Source: Pseudomonas bubulae
GTDB lineage: Bacteria; Pseudomonadota; Gammaproteobacteria; Pseudomonadales; Pseudomonadaceae
NCBI RefSeq assembly: GCF_037023725.1
Contig: NZ_CP146077.1
Location: forward strand, 1,215,001 to 1,279,000
DNA length: 64,000 nt
Direction: 5' to 3'
Below, in pieces: positions 28,927 to 38,712 of the stretch. The notes under the pieces were generated by a model. That model was not told where the DNA came from. It did not search any database and saw nothing but the letters and a program-made list of their open reading frames with translations. How positions within the stretch are numbered: position 1 is the first letter of the stretch; the number at the start of each line of letters is the position of its first letter. Position numbers and translations under genes: made by a program.

Positions 28927-30375
28927 ATGAGCCAGACCAAAACGCTTACAACCGCCAGCGGCGCTCCAGTTGCGGATAACCAGAATTCTCGTTCTGCCGG
29001 TCCTCGTGGCCCATTGCTGCTTGACGATTTTCATCTGATCGAAAAGCTCGCGCACTTCAACCGTGAAAACATTCCTGAGCGTCGCGTACACGCCAAGGGT
29101 TCAGGCGCCCATGGCACTTTCACCCTGACCCGTGACATGGCTCAGTACAGCAGTGCCAAGCTGTTTGACACCATCGGCAAGCAAACCCCCACTTTTCTGC
29201 GCTTCTCAACGGTAGGTGGCGAGCGCGGCTCGGCTGATACCGAGCGTGATCCACGTGGCTTTGCCCTCAAGTTCTACACCGAGGAAGGTAACTGGGACAT
29301 CGTCGGTAATAACACCCCGGTGTTTTTCATCCGTGACCCGCTTAAATTTCCCGACTTTATCCACACCCAAAAACGCCTCCCGCAAAGCAACCTGAAAAGC
29401 GCACAGATGATGTGGGACTTCTGGTCGCACTCCCCTGAGTCGCTGCACCAGGTCACCATCCTGTTTTCCGATCGCGGCATTCCAGATGGTTACCGCCATA
29501 TGCATGGCTTTGGCAGCCACACGTACAGCCTGATCAATGCTGCGGGTGAGCGTCACTGGGTCAAATGGCATTACAAAACCAAGCAGGGCATCAAGAACCT
29601 GCCGCCTGCAGAGGCTGCGCGCCTTGCCGGTACCGACCCGGATTACGCACAGCGTGACTTGTTTGCCGCCATCGAACGCGGTGACTTTCCGAAATGGCGC
29701 GTATGCATGCAGGTCATGACTGAAGCTCAGGCTGCAGCCCACTATGAGAACCCGTTTGACGTGACCAAGACCTGGTCGCAGAAAGAGTTCCCGCTGATTG
29801 AAATCGGTGAGCTGGAGCTGAACCGCAACCCGCTGAACTACTTTGCCGAAGTGGAGCAGGCTGCGTTCGGGCCAAGCAATATGATCCCGGGTGTGGGCCT
29901 GTCGCCTGACCGCATGCTGCAAGGCCGTGTGTTCGCGTATGCCGATGCCCATCGCTACCGTGTAGGCACCAACCACCAGCACCTGCCGATCAACTCACCA
30001 CGGGTACCTGTGCATAACTATCAGCGTGATGGCTCTATGGCCTTCGGCAACAATGGTGGTGCTGCACCGAACTATGAGCCGAACAGCTATGGCGACGCGC
30101 CAAAACAAGCACCGCAATATGCTGAGCCGCCATTGGCCCTCAGTGGTGCAGCTGATCGTTACGATCATCGTGTAGACAGCGATTACTACAGCCACGCCGG
30201 TGCCCTGTTCCGACTGATGAACGACGAGCAGAAAGCCCTGCTGATCAACAATATTGCAGGGGCTATGGAGGGTGTGACGGGGGATGTCGTCGAGCGTCAG
30301 CTGCAGCATTTCTACAATGCTGATCAGGCTTATGGTGATGGTGTTGCCAAGGCGTTGGGTGTACAGCGTAACTAA
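28927..30375 (+). CDS. katA: Catalase (haem, clade-3 KatA type)
   Basis: It decomposes H2O2 to water and oxygen with a b-type haem. The 482-aa small-subunit catalase has the distal His55 in [13 protein letters not shown], Asn128 in [14 protein letters not shown], and the proximal haem-ligand Tyr338 in [12 protein letters not shown]. There is no C-terminal flavodoxin-like domain. ATG 28927 is preceded by GAGGA (28913-28917). It lies directly upstream of a ferritin gene, as in P. aeruginosa, where the pair links peroxide removal to iron storage. Two hairpin terminators follow. Confidence 0.97.
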   Translation: MSQTKTLTTASGAPVADNQNSRSAGPRGPLLLDDFHLIEKLAHFNRENIPERRVHAKGSGAHGTFTLTRDMAQYSSAKLFDTIGKQTPTFLRFSTVGGERGSADTERDPRGFALKFYTEEGNWDIVGNNTPVFFIRDPLKFPDFIHTQKRLPQSNLKSAQMMWDFWSHSPESLHQVTILFSDRGIPDGYRHMHGFGSHTYSLINAAGERHWVKWHYKTKQGIKNLPPAEAARLAGTDPDYAQRDLFAAIERGDFPKWRVCMQVMTEAQAAAHYENPFDVTKTWSQKEFPLIEIGELELNRNPLNYFAEVEQAAFGPSNMIPGVGLSPDRMLQGRVFAYADAHRYRVGTNHQHLPINSPRVPVHNYQRDGSMAFGNNGGAAPNYEPNSYGDAPKQAPQYAEPPLALSGAADRYDHRVDSDYYSHAGALFRLMNDEQKALLINNIAGAMEGVTGDVVERQLQHFYNADQAYGDGVAKALGVQRN

Positions 30376-30392
30376 CTCTAAGTGAGAAGCAG

Positions 30393-30417
30393 AACCGCCC
30401 TCAATTGGGCGGTTTTT
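30393..30417 (+). terminator. Terminator after katA
   Basis: AACCGCCC (30393-30400) pairs with GGGCGGTT (30407-30414), loop TCAATT, with T to 30417. It ends the katA message and largely insulates it from the ferritin gene. Confidence 0.9.
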
Positions 30418-30426
30418 GCGTTATTT

Positions 30427-30460
30427 AACCCTGTTTTCTCTGAAAAACAGGGTTTTTATT
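30427..30460 (+). terminator. Second hairpin between katA and bfr
   Basis: AACCCTGTTTT (30427-30437) pairs with AAAACAGGGTT (30444-30454), followed by TTTATT. It stands in tandem with the terminator just upstream, giving a double stop before the ferritin gene 70 nt later. Confidence 0.75.
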
Positions 30461-30530
30461 GCGATTTGGCCGTGACCTCTCAGTCGGCTTGGTTCAAACT
30501 ACAGCCTTTCAAGCAGGGAGATGTAAGGCA

Positions 30531-30995
30531 ATGCAAGGCCACCCGGATGTAATCGATTATCTCAATACGTTGCTGACCGGCGAGTTGGCTGCGCGTGACC
30601 AATATTTCGTCCATTCCCGTATGTACGAGGATTGGGGTTTCACCAAGCTTTACGAGCGTATCAACCACGAGATGGAGGAAGAGGCACAACACGCTGATGC
30701 GTTGATGCGCCGGATTCTGATGCTCGAGGGTACGCCGCGCATGCGCCCTGACGACCTGGATGTGGGTACTACGGTGCCTGAGATGTTCGCTGCCGACCTG
30801 CGCCTGGAATATAAAGTCCGTGCCGCGCTGTGCAAAGGCATCGCCCTGTGCGAACTGCACAAGGACTACGTGAGCCGTGACATGTTGCGTGTTCAGCTGG
30901 CAGACACCGAAGAAGACCACACCTACTGGCTGGAAAAACAGCTGGGCCTGATCAAGTCGATCGGCTTGCAGAACTACCTGCAATCGCAGTTCTGA
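30531..30995 (+). CDS. bfr: Bacterial ferritin of the bacterioferritin family (BfrA/FtnA-like, lacks the haem-ligand Met)
   Basis: An iron-storage protein expected to assemble as a 24-mer shell and oxidise Fe2+ at a diiron ferroxidase site. The start is ATG 30531 ([12 protein letters not shown]), giving 154 aa; a longer frame from 30459 has no family support. Ferroxidase ligands Glu18, Glu51, His54, Glu93, Glu127 and His130 are all present. Position 52, which is the haem-binding Met in E. coli Bfr, is Ala here (EEEAQHAD), so haem should not be bound. This agrees with the P. aeruginosa homologue encoded beside katA (named BfrA, later described as the ferritin FtnA). Confidence 0.93.
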   Translation: MQGHPDVIDYLNTLLTGELAARDQYFVHSRMYEDWGFTKLYERINHEMEEEAQHADALMRRILMLEGTPRMRPDDLDVGTTVPEMFAADLRLEYKVRAALCKGIALCELHKDYVSRDMLRVQLADTEEDHTYWLEKQLGLIKSIGLQNYLQSQF

Positions 30996-31017
30996 TCCAG
31001 GGAAGCTGAGATGCTTT

Positions 31018-31107
31018 TGGTGGGAGCGTGGCTTGCCCGCGATGCAGGCAACACGGTCTGGCTTGTGTGTCGCGGCGTTACCTTCGCGAGCAAGCCCGCT
31101 CCCACAA
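31018..31107. repeat. Inverted pair of REP elements (REPIN)
   Basis: GGTGGGAGCGTGGCTTGC (from 31018) and the reverse copy GCAAGCCCGCTCCCAC (31090-31105) match the well-known Pseudomonas REP core (GTGGGAGCGGGCTTGC). They face each other across about 50 nt. Such doublets are mobilised by RAYT transposases encoded elsewhere and sit in gaps between genes, here between the ferritin and uvrA terminators. Confidence 0.85.
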
Positions 31108-31127
31108 GAGCTTGATTTGCGCTCAGT

Positions 31128-31165
31128 AAAAAGCCCCTGCCATCTCACGATGGCAGGGGCTTTTT
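31128..31165. terminator. Bidirectional terminator of uvrA
   Basis: A 16-bp perfect stem, AAAAAGCCCCTGCCAT (31128-31143) with ATGGCAGGGGCTTTTT (31150-31165), loop CTCACG. The A- and T-runs on the two sides allow it to stop transcription of uvrA (- strand) and of the ferritin gene (+ strand). Confidence 0.9.
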
Positions 31166-31176
31166 CGTACCGCGAT

Positions 31177-34011
31177 TTAAGCCTTGTCGCGAATCAACAG
31201 TGGCTTCAGGTAGAAGCCCGTGTGTGATTGCTTCATCTCGGCTACTTCTTCCGGTGTACCGGTAGCAATGATCTGCCCGCCCTTGGAACCCCCCTCAGGG
31301 CCGAGATCCACCAGCCAGTCAGCGGTCTTGATCACGTCCAGGTTGTGTTCGATCACTACCACGGTGTTGCCATGGTCGCGAAGACGATGCAGCACATCCA
31401 GCAACTGCTGGATGTCAGCAAAGTGCAAACCGGTAGTAGGCTCATCGAGGATATACAAGGTCTTGCCTGTATCGCGCTTGGACAGCTCACGGGACAACTT
31501 GACCCGTTGCGCCTCACCGCCTGACAGCGTGGTGGCGGATTGTCCTAGCTTGATATAGGACAAGCCTACATCCATCAGCGTTTGCAGCTTACGCGCCAGT
31601 GCAGGCACGGCATCGAAGAACACTCGCGCTTCTTCGATGGTCATTTCCAGCACTTCGTGGATGCTCTTGCCCTTGTATTTGATCTCAAGGGTTTCACGGT
31701 TGTAACGCTTGCTTTTGCACACATCGCAAGGCACATAGATGTCCGGCAGAAAGTGCATTTCTACCTTGATCAGGCCATCACCCTGACAGGCCTCGCAGCG
31801 TCCGCCCTTTACGTTGAAAGAGAAACGCCCCGGGCCGTAACCGCGCGAGCGCGACTCGGGCACACCCGAGAACAACTCGCGGATTGGCGTAAACAACCCG
31901 GTGTAGGTCGCAGGGTTGGAGCGCGGCGTACGGCCAATCGGGCTTTGGTCGATATCGACGACCTTGTCCAGATGCTCAAGCCCCTTGATGCTGTCGTGCG
32001 CCGCCGCTTCCAGCGTGGTCGCGCCATTCAGTGCCGTGGCGCTGAGCGGGTAGAGTGTGTTGTTGATCAGGGTGGATTTGCCTGACCCCGAGACCCCAGT
32101 GACACAGGTCAGCAGGCCAATCGGAATTTCCAGATCAACATTGCGCAAGTTATTGCCGCGAGCACCCTTGAGCGACAGTGTCAGCTTCTTGTTGCGCGGT
32201 GTGCGCTTGGCGGGTACGGCAATCTTCACACGCCCCGACAGGTATTTGCCTGTCAGTGAGTCAGGGTGAGCCATCACCTCGGCCGGTGTACCTTCAGCAA
32301 CAATATGACCGCCATGCACGCCAGCACCAGGGCCGATATCCACCACATAGTCCGCCAGGCGTATGGCGTCTTCGTCGTGCTCCACCACAATCACGGTGTT
32401 ACCGATATCACGCAGATGCTTGAGGGTGCCCAGCAGGCGATCGTTATCGCGCTGATGCAGGCCGATGGAGGGCTCGTCGAGGATATACAGCACGCCAACC
32501 AGGCCTGCACCAATCTGACTGGCCAGACGAATACGCTGGGCTTCACCGCCTGACAGGGTATCGGCACTACGGTCCAGCGACAGATAGTCCAGCCCCACAT
32601 TCACCAGGAACTGCAGGCGCTCGCGAATTTCCTTAAGGATTTTGTCAGCGATTTCGCCACGGCGTCCGCTCAGGCTCAGCGTGCTGAAGTATTCGGTCGC
32701 ATCACCGATAGGCATGCTGGTGACCGCGGGCAGGGTTTTTTCGCCGACCCATACATGACGGGCTTCGCGACGCAGTCGGGTACCACGGCAATCCGGGCAG
32801 GACTGGGTGCTGAGGAACTTGGCCAGCTCTTCGCGCACGGTGGCCGACTCGGTTTCGCGATAACGGCGTTCCAGGTTTGGCACGATGCCTTCGAACGGGT
32901 GCGCACGCTTGACGATATCGCCACGATCATTCAGATAGCGGAAATCCACGTTTTGCGTGCCGCTGCCATACAGGATCACCTTTTGCTTGTCGGCCGGCAG
33001 CTCGCTGAACGGCACTTCAAGGCTGAAGTCGTAATGCTTGGCCAATGCCCCGAGCATCTGGAAGTAATAAACGTTGCGCCTGTCCCAACCGCGGATCGCG
33101 CCTTCGGCCAGCGTCAGCTCACCATTGACCAGGCGCTTGATATCGAAGAACTGCTTGACCCCCAGACCATCGCAGGTCGGGCATGCACCTGCCGGGTTGT
33201 TGAAGGAAAACAGCTTGGGTTCCAGCTCGCTGATCGCATGGCCGCAAATCGGGCAGGCGAAGCGCGCGGAGAAGATTATTTCTTCGCCCGGCTCATCGTC
33301 CATCGGCGCAACCAGGGCAATGCCATCAGCCAGTTTCAGCGCTGTCTCGAAAGACTCGGCCAGGCGCTGCTGCAGATCGGCACGCACTTTAAAGCGGTCA
33401 ACCACCACATCAATGCTGTGCTTTTTCTGTTTGTCGAGCTTGGGCAGTTCGTCCAGCTCGCAAAGCTTGCCGTTGACCCGGGCGCGAACAAAACCCTGGG
33501 CGCGCAGTTCTTCAAATACTGAAAGGTGTTCGCCCTTACGCTCGCGGATCACCGGCGCCAGCAGCATCAGCTTGCTGCCTTCGGGCTGGGCCAGTACCAG
33601 GTCGACCATTTGGCTGACGGTCTGGGCTTCCAGAGGAATGTCGTGATCCGGGCAGCGCGGGATACCTACGCGGGCATACAGCAGGCGCAGGTAGTCGTAG
33701 ATTTCGGTGATGGTGCCGACCGTGGAGCGCGGGTTGTGCGAGGTCGATTTTTGCTCGATGGAAATCGCCGGCGACAGACCCTCGATGGTATCGACGTCAG
33801 GCTTTTCCATCATCGACAGGAACTGCCGCGCATAGGCTGACAACGACTCGACATAACGGCGCTGGCCTTCGGCATACAGCGTGTCAAACGCGAGGGATGA
33901 TTTGCCGGAGCCAGACAGTCCGGTGATAACGATCAGTTTGTCCCTTGGCAGGGTCAGGTCGATGTTCTTCAGGTTGTGGGTTCGTGCCCCACGTATCAGG
34001 ATCTTGTCCAC
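31177..34011 (-). CDS. uvrA: Excinuclease ABC subunit UvrA
   Basis: UvrA is the damage-recognising ATPase of nucleotide excision repair and loads UvrB. The 944-aa protein has two ABC modules with Walker A motifs GLSGSGKSS (about residue 31) and GVSGSGKST (about 640), two LSGGEAQR signatures, and zinc modules CPICGH...CPTC and CEAC...CDVC. The start is GTG at 34011 (then [15 protein letters not shown]), which matches the family N-terminus. It is divergent from the MFS gene. I see no CTGT-N8-ACAG LexA site in the gap. Confidence 0.98.
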   Translation of the reverse strand: MDKILIRGARTHNLKNIDLTLPRDKLIVITGLSGSGKSSLAFDTLYAEGQRRYVESLSAYARQFLSMMEKPDVDTIEGLSPAISIEQKSTSHNPRSTVGTITEIYDYLRLLYARVGIPRCPDHDIPLEAQTVSQMVDLVLAQPEGSKLMLLAPVIRERKGEHLSVFEELRAQGFVRARVNGKLCELDELPKLDKQKKHSIDVVVDRFKVRADLQQRLAESFETALKLADGIALVAPMDDEPGEEIIFSARFACPICGHAISELEPKLFSFNNPAGACPTCDGLGVKQFFDIKRLVNGELTLAEGAIRGWDRRNVYYFQMLGALAKHYDFSLEVPFSELPADKQKVILYGSGTQNVDFRYLNDRGDIVKRAHPFEGIVPNLERRYRETESATVREELAKFLSTQSCPDCRGTRLRREARHVWVGEKTLPAVTSMPIGDATEYFSTLSLSGRRGEIADKILKEIRERLQFLVNVGLDYLSLDRSADTLSGGEAQRIRLASQIGAGLVGVLYILDEPSIGLHQRDNDRLLGTLKHLRDIGNTVIVVEHDEDAIRLADYVVDIGPGAGVHGGHIVAEGTPAEVMAHPDSLTGKYLSGRVKIAVPAKRTPRNKKLTLSLKGARGNNLRNVDLEIPIGLLTCVTGVSGSGKSTLINNTLYPLSATALNGATTLEAAAHDSIKGLEHLDKVVDIDQSPIGRTPRSNPATYTGLFTPIRELFSGVPESRSRGYGPGRFSFNVKGGRCEACQGDGLIKVEMHFLPDIYVPCDVCKSKRYNRETLEIKYKGKSIHEVLEMTIEEARVFFDAVPALARKLQTLMDVGLSYIKLGQSATTLSGGEAQRVKLSRELSKRDTGKTLYILDEPTTGLHFADIQQLLDVLHRLRDHGNTVVVIEHNLDVIKTADWLVDLGPEGGSKGGQIIATGTPEEVAEMKQSHTGFYLKPLLIRDKA

Positions 34012-34173
34012 TGCGGCCTCGCTTGGCGGGCATAACGTAAACGAATGAGTATACGGATCTGTGCGAAAGCTGTGCAGGCCCTTGATGGCACACTGTCATT
34101 CAAGCAGCCTTTATAACTTTTGCGTGACAAAGCGTCGCGTCTCTCTCGTGTATGTGCTGTTAGACGATGGGAC

Positions 34174-34182
34174 TGATAGAAT
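34174..34182 (+). promoter_or_regulatory. Extended -10 promoter candidate for the MFS gene
   Basis: TGATAGAAT (34174-34182) is an extended -10 (TGn plus TAGAAT), 27 nt before ATG 34210. No good -35 lies 17 nt upstream (GTGCTG), which is usual for extended -10 promoters. A start near 34189 would give a very short leader. Confidence 0.5.
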
Positions 34183-34209
34183 CGCCGCCGGTTCACATGA
34201 GGTTTTTCC

Positions 34210-35601
34210 ATGCACGATCCCCACAGCGAACGCATGAGTAGCGGCGAGACCCGGGCAGCAAGCGGTCTGGCCCTTGTGTTCGCCTTCCGTATGCTGGGCA
34301 TGTTTATGGTGTTGCCGGTTCTGGCAACCTATGGAATGGACCTTGCCGGTGCAACGCCCGCCCTGATTGGTCTGGCGATTGGCGCTTATGGCCTGACCCA
34401 GGCCATTTTCCAGATCCCCTTTGGTGTTATTTCCGATCGTATTGGACGGCGCCCGGTCATTTACCTGGGCTTGATTGTCTTCGCGCTGGGCAGTGTGCTG
34501 GCGGCCAATTCCGATTCGATCTGGGGCGTCATTGCGGGACGCATCCTGCAAGGTGCGGGGGCGATTTCTGCAGCGGTCATGGCGCTGTTGTCAGACCTTA
34601 CCCGTGAACAGCATCGCACCAAGGCCATGGCCATGATCGGCATGACCATCGGCTTGTCATTTGCCGTGGCCATGGTGGTGGGCCCGCTCCTGACTCGCGC
34701 TTTCGGGTTGTCCGGGCTGTTTCTGGCGACGGGGGCAATGGCGCTGTGCGGGATCGTGATTGTGATGTTTATGGTGCCGCGTTCCACCGGAACCTTGCAG
34801 CATCGTGAGTCCGGAGTGGCGAAGCAGGCCTTGCTGCCGACCTTGCGCCATCCCGACCTGTTGCGCCTGGACCTTGGCATTTTTGTGCTGCACGCCATGT
34901 TGATGTCGAGCTTTATCGCACTGCCGCTGGCGCTGGTCGAGAAGGCCGGCCTGCCCAAGGAACAACATTGGTGGGTGTATCTGACGGCCTTGCTGATTTC
35001 ATTCTTCGCCATGATCCCGTTCATCATCTACGGCGAAAAGAAACGCAAAATGAAACGAGTTTTGCTCGGCGCCGTCGTGACGTTGATGCTCACTGAGCTA
35101 TTCTTCTGGAAGTTCGGCGACAGTTTACGAACGCTGGTGATTGGCACTGTGGTGTTTTTCACTGCGTTTAACCTGTTGGAGGCTTCATTGCCTTCGCTGA
35201 TCAGCAAAGTTTCACCCGCAGGCGGCAAGGGCACGGCGATGGGGGTTTACTCCACCAGCCAGTTCCTCGGGTCGGCACTGGGCGGCATACTCGGCGGCTG
35301 GCTGTTTCAGCATGGCGGTCTGTCGGTTGTGTTCCTGGGAGGCGCAGGTCTGGCTGCACTCTGGTTGGCCTTTGCTGTTACCATGCGTGAACCACCGTAT
35401 GTAACAAGCCTGCGCCTGCCGTTATCGCCCGAGGCGTTGCGCGAAGCAGGTCTGGCTGAGCGTCTAAAGGCAGTCAATGGCGTTACAGATGCAGTGATCG
35501 TGGCTGAAGAGGCTGCGATTTATATCAAATTGGACACCGAACTATTGGATCGCGCGACACTCGAGCAGTTGGTTAACCCAGCGCCGACGTGCGAAGCCTA
35601 G
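34210..35601 (+). CDS. MFS transporter with C-terminal YAM-like domain (YajR type)
   Basis: A probable proton-driven efflux protein of the inner membrane with 12 predicted helices in the first ~390 residues. The major-facilitator motif A is seen in GVISDRIGRRPVIYLG, and motif C-like GPLLTRAFG follows. Residues about 400-460 form a soluble tail (LRLPLSPEALREAGLAE, then AVIVAEEAAIYIKLD) resembling the ferredoxin-like YAM domain of E. coli YajR (454 aa). The substrate is unknown. It stands between uvrA and ssb as in P. aeruginosa and ends 9 nt before ssb, so the two may be cotranscribed. Confidence 0.9.
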   Translation: MHDPHSERMSSGETRAASGLALVFAFRMLGMFMVLPVLATYGMDLAGATPALIGLAIGAYGLTQAIFQIPFGVISDRIGRRPVIYLGLIVFALGSVLAANSDSIWGVIAGRILQGAGAISAAVMALLSDLTREQHRTKAMAMIGMTIGLSFAVAMVVGPLLTRAFGLSGLFLATGAMALCGIVIVMFMVPRSTGTLQHRESGVAKQALLPTLRHPDLLRLDLGIFVLHAMLMSSFIALPLALVEKAGLPKEQHWWVYLTALLISFFAMIPFIIYGEKKRKMKRVLLGAVVTLMLTELFFWKFGDSLRTLVIGTVVFFTAFNLLEASLPSLISKVSPAGGKGTAMGVYSTSQFLGSALGGILGGWLFQHGGLSVVFLGGAGLAALWLAFAVTMREPPYVTSLRLPLSPEALREAGLAERLKAVNGVTDAVIVAEEAAIYIKLDTELLDRATLEQLVNPAPTCEA

Positions 35602-35610
35602 GAGAACGTT

Positions 35611-36135
35611 ATGGCCCGTGGGGTTAACAAAGTTATATTGGTCGGCACATGCGGCCAGGATCCCGAAGTTCGCTACTTGCCTAACGGTAATGCCGTGACC
35701 AACCTGAGTCTGGCAACCAGCGAACAATGGACTGACAAGCAAACCGGTCAGAAAGTCGAGAAGACTGAATGGCACCGTGTATCGATGTTCGGCAAAGTGG
35801 CCGAAATCGCCGGCGAATACCTGCGCAAGGGTTCGCAGGTGTACATCGAAGGCAAGCTGCAAACCCGTGAGTGGGAAAAAGACGGTATCAAGCGTTACAC
35901 CACCGAAATCGTGGTCGACATGCAAGGCACCATGCAACTGCTGGGTGGCCGTCCACAGGGCGACCAGCAAAACCAGGGTGGTGGCAACAACTACCAGCAA
36001 CAACAGTCGGCTCCGCGTCAGCAGGCTCAACGCCCTGCACCGCAGCAACAGCAACAGTCGCGCCCTGCGCCGCAACAGCAGGCCCCGCAGCCAGCTCCGG
36101 ATTTCGACAGCTTTGATGACGATATTCCGTTCTAG
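35611..36135 (+). CDS. ssb: Single-stranded DNA-binding protein
   Basis: SSB coats single-stranded DNA in replication, repair and recombination and recruits partners through its acidic tail. The 174-aa protein has an N-terminal OB fold ([20 protein letters not shown], then [19 protein letters not shown], to about residue 110). A Gln/Pro-rich flexible linker follows (about 118-160), and the tail is [17 protein letters not shown] precedes ATG 35611. It is the last gene of the conserved block before the accessory region. Confidence 0.98.
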   Translation: MARGVNKVILVGTCGQDPEVRYLPNGNAVTNLSLATSEQWTDKQTGQKVEKTEWHRVSMFGKVAEIAGEYLRKGSQVYIEGKLQTREWEKDGIKRYTTEIVVDMQGTMQLLGGRPQGDQQNQGGGNNYQQQQSAPRQQAQRPAPQQQQQSRPAPQQQAPQPAPDFDSFDDDIPF

Positions 36136-36170
36136 GTCTTGCCTTGGGCTTAACAGCTTCAGCGTTACCT

Positions 36171-36205
36171 AAAAAGCCCCGAGAGTTCTGCTCTCGGGGC
36201 TTTTT
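36171..36205. terminator. Terminator after ssb
   Basis: A 15-bp perfect stem, AAAAAGCCCCGAGAG (36171-36185) with CTCTCGGGGCTTTTT (36191-36205), loop TTCTG. Its flanking A/T runs make it active in both directions. Confidence 0.92.
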
Positions 36206-36214
36206 GTTTGCCTC

Positions 36215-36247
36215 AAAAATAATCCCCGTAAACGGGGATTATTTTTT
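36215..36247. terminator. Terminator of the PQQ-dehydrogenase gene
   Basis: AAAAATAATCCCCG (36215-36228) pairs with CGGGGATTATTTTT (36233-36246) around TAAA, with A/T runs on both sides. It lies 21 nt after the stop of the - strand dehydrogenase gene and faces the ssb terminator. Confidence 0.9.
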
Positions 36248-36267
36248 ACATAAACGCAACCAGCCGT

Positions 36268-38712
36268 TTATTTTTCAGCGCTGTCCGGTAATGCATACGC
36301 AATGATGTAATCACCTACGTCAGGGGAGTGGCTCATGCCCCCTGCAGAGATCACCACGTATTGTTTTCCGGTAACCGGTGATTTGTAGATCAGCGGTGCG
36401 GCCACTGCGCCGACAGGCAAGCGTGCTTTCCACACTTCTTTACCGGTTGCCGAGTCGAGCGCACGCAGGTAGTAGTCTTGAGTCCCTGCAAAGAACACCA
36501 GGCCCGAGGCTGTTGAGGTTGGACCACCCAGTGTTGGCATGCCCAGCGGTATCGGCATGTGGGTTTTAATTCCCATAGGGCCGGTATCCTGGACGGTGCC
36601 CATAGGCACTTGCCACACCAGTTTCTGAGTATTGAGATCAATCGCACTCATGCTGCCGAACGGGGGTGTATTGCACGGCACGCCCAGTGGCGATTGCAGA
36701 ATGTCGATTCTCACGCCGCCATAGATACCGGCGACTTGTGGGCGAATGGTTCCCATGAAACCGGGCACTTCGTCAGTCGATACTTTGAACTTGCTGGTGT
36801 CTTCCTTCGTCACCAGCGACATCCGCAGGGGCACACGCATGTCGTTAACAAACATCATGCCTGTATTTTCGTCGATGGAGATGCCCCCCCAGTTCATACC
36901 GCCCAACAAGCCTGGCCATTCGATGTACGGTTTCTCGGACGGAGGTGTAAACGGGCCCACGTAAACGGAGTCCTTGAACATGATCCGGCAGTACAGTTGA
37001 TCGAAAGTCGTCACGCCCCACATGGACTTCTCAGTCAGTGGCTCAACACCAATAGTTGGCATTCCGACCGAAAACGGTTGAGTCGGTGACAGGTGCTCGC
37101 CTTCAGCAGCAGGTGAGGTTGGAACCGGACGTTCTTCAACTTCGGTAACAGGTTTGCCTGTACGACGGTCCAGAACAAAAATATTGCCTGTTTTGCTGGT
37201 CTGGATCAAAACCGGCGTTTTCTCGCCGTCAGCGCTCTTCCAGTCATACATAACTGGCTGAGAAGGCAGGTCGTAATCCCACACATCGTGGTGAACGATC
37301 TGGTAAACCCACTTGGCTTTACCGGTCGATGCATCCACAGCTACAACCGCCGAGCCATATTTTTCCTTGGCCGCGTTGCGATCACCGCCCCAGTAGTCCG
37401 GTGGGCCATTGCCTGTTGGCAGGTAGACCAGGTTCAACTCTTTATCGTAAGTAGGAATAGTCCATACGTTAGGCGTTTCCAGCGTGAACTGGTGATCGTC
37501 GGCAGTAGCGTCCTTACCCTCAGGTGCGCCTATGTCCCATGCCCAGACCAAATCACCGGTCAGCACGTCAAATGCACGCACGGCCCCTGAAGGCTCGCCC
37601 GCTACAATGTCACGCACCCAGCCGCCGACTACGGTCAGATGACCCATCACAACCGGCAGAGAGGTTGGGTGATAGCGTTTGCTCTTCTCGGTCGGGCCCA
37701 TGCCTTTCTTGAGATCGACGTAACCGTTCTCACCAAAGCTCGAGCACAGGGCGCCGGTGTGCGCGTCAAGCGCAAACAGACGGGCATCTACCGACGACAC
37801 CAGAATGCGCTGACGGCATTGTTGGTCGTTGTCGTGCGAAGCCTTGACCTCAGCACTCAGGCTGTCGTCTTTATCGATGTCGTAATAACCCACGCCGCGG
37901 CAGGTGACGTGTTCTTCAGTTTTGGCTTTAGGGTCGAACTTCCAGAGAGGAGCCCCAGTATCACCATCCAGTGCGGTGATCAGATTCTCCGGTGTGCATG
38001 AATACAGCACGTTGCCAATCTGCAACGGCGTGTTTTCGTCTACGCCTGCACCAGCCCCGGTCGTTCTGCGCCCTGTTCTGTATGTCCAGGCGACCTGTAG
38101 GTCCTTGACGTTTTCTGGGGTGATCTGCGTGTAAGGCGCAAACCGGGTACCCGATGCGCTGCGACCATAGTATTCCCAATTTTCAGGCGTATCGGCAGTA
38201 GGTTCCTTCGGCTCGGATGCCTTCGACGCGACCACAGGATTTGAGATCGCACCGTGAGGGTAAAACGCAGCAATAAAGGTGGCGATCAACGCGGCAAACA
38301 CCGCAAAGCCAAACCGGTTAGCCATGCGCCGAGTCATCAGGGATGTACCCGGGAACGTCGCGCCCACCCACAAACTAAGTGTCAGGATAATGGCTGGAAC
38401 GACAAGGCGTGGCAGCAGTTCCCAATAACTGAACTGACCTACCTCATAAAATGCCCAGACGCATGTGGCAAGGAAAATAAGTGCCGAAAATATAATGCTG
38501 AAACGTTTACGCCATAACAATAACGGGGCGAGTAGCAAATAAGCCAACCCGGCTATTAGATAATAACTTGATCCGTCCAGGGCCAATAACATGACCCCGC
38601 CGTATATCAATGTCACTGCAACAGCAAAAACGAAGAGGGAAAATATTATTCTCGCGAGCGAGCTGATTGCCCGTCTTTTAGTGGGTGATTGATGGTCATC
38701 CGTCATTTTCAT
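36268..38712 (-). CDS. Membrane-bound PQQ-dependent dehydrogenase (glucose/quinate/shikimate family)
   Basis: Predicted to oxidise a sugar or cyclic polyol in the periplasm with PQQ and pass electrons to ubiquinone. The 814-aa protein begins at ATG 38712. A frame extended to TTG 38826 has no membrane-protein logic and is not favoured. Five membrane helices fill residues about 20-150. From about 165 the PQQ beta-propeller follows (WEYYGRSASGTRFAPYTQIT; HHDVWDYDLPSQPVMYDW, carrying the proposed catalytic Asp; GGMNWGGISIDENTG). The length is close to E. coli Gcd (796 aa) and Acinetobacter QuiA. The divergent OprB-type porin favours a sugar substrate, but glucose versus quinate cannot be settled here. 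Confidence 0.88.
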   Translation of the reverse strand: MKMTDDHQSPTKRRAISSLARIIFSLFVFAVAVTLIYGGVMLLALDGSSYYLIAGLAYLLLAPLLLWRKRFSIIFSALIFLATCVWAFYEVGQFSYWELLPRLVVPAIILTLSLWVGATFPGTSLMTRRMANRFGFAVFAALIATFIAAFYPHGAISNPVVASKASEPKEPTADTPENWEYYGRSASGTRFAPYTQITPENVKDLQVAWTYRTGRRTTGAGAGVDENTPLQIGNVLYSCTPENLITALDGDTGAPLWKFDPKAKTEEHVTCRGVGYYDIDKDDSLSAEVKASHDNDQQCRQRILVSSVDARLFALDAHTGALCSSFGENGYVDLKKGMGPTEKSKRYHPTSLPVVMGHLTVVGGWVRDIVAGEPSGAVRAFDVLTGDLVWAWDIGAPEGKDATADDHQFTLETPNVWTIPTYDKELNLVYLPTGNGPPDYWGGDRNAAKEKYGSAVVAVDASTGKAKWVYQIVHHDVWDYDLPSQPVMYDWKSADGEKTPVLIQTSKTGNIFVLDRRTGKPVTEVEERPVPTSPAAEGEHLSPTQPFSVGMPTIGVEPLTEKSMWGVTTFDQLYCRIMFKDSVYVGPFTPPSEKPYIEWPGLLGGMNWGGISIDENTGMMFVNDMRVPLRMSLVTKEDTSKFKVSTDEVPGFMGTIRPQVAGIYGGVRIDILQSPLGVPCNTPPFGSMSAIDLNTQKLVWQVPMGTVQDTGPMGIKTHMPIPLGMPTLGGPTSTASGLVFFAGTQDYYLRALDSATGKEVWKARLPVGAVAAPLIYKSPVTGKQYVVISAGGMSHSPDVGDYIIAYALPDSAEK

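Noticed and set aside
34012..34209. Possible LexA (SOS) box upstream of uvrA
   Set aside because: CTGT sequences occur (for example near 34103), but none has ACAG after 8 nt. I therefore do not claim LexA control.
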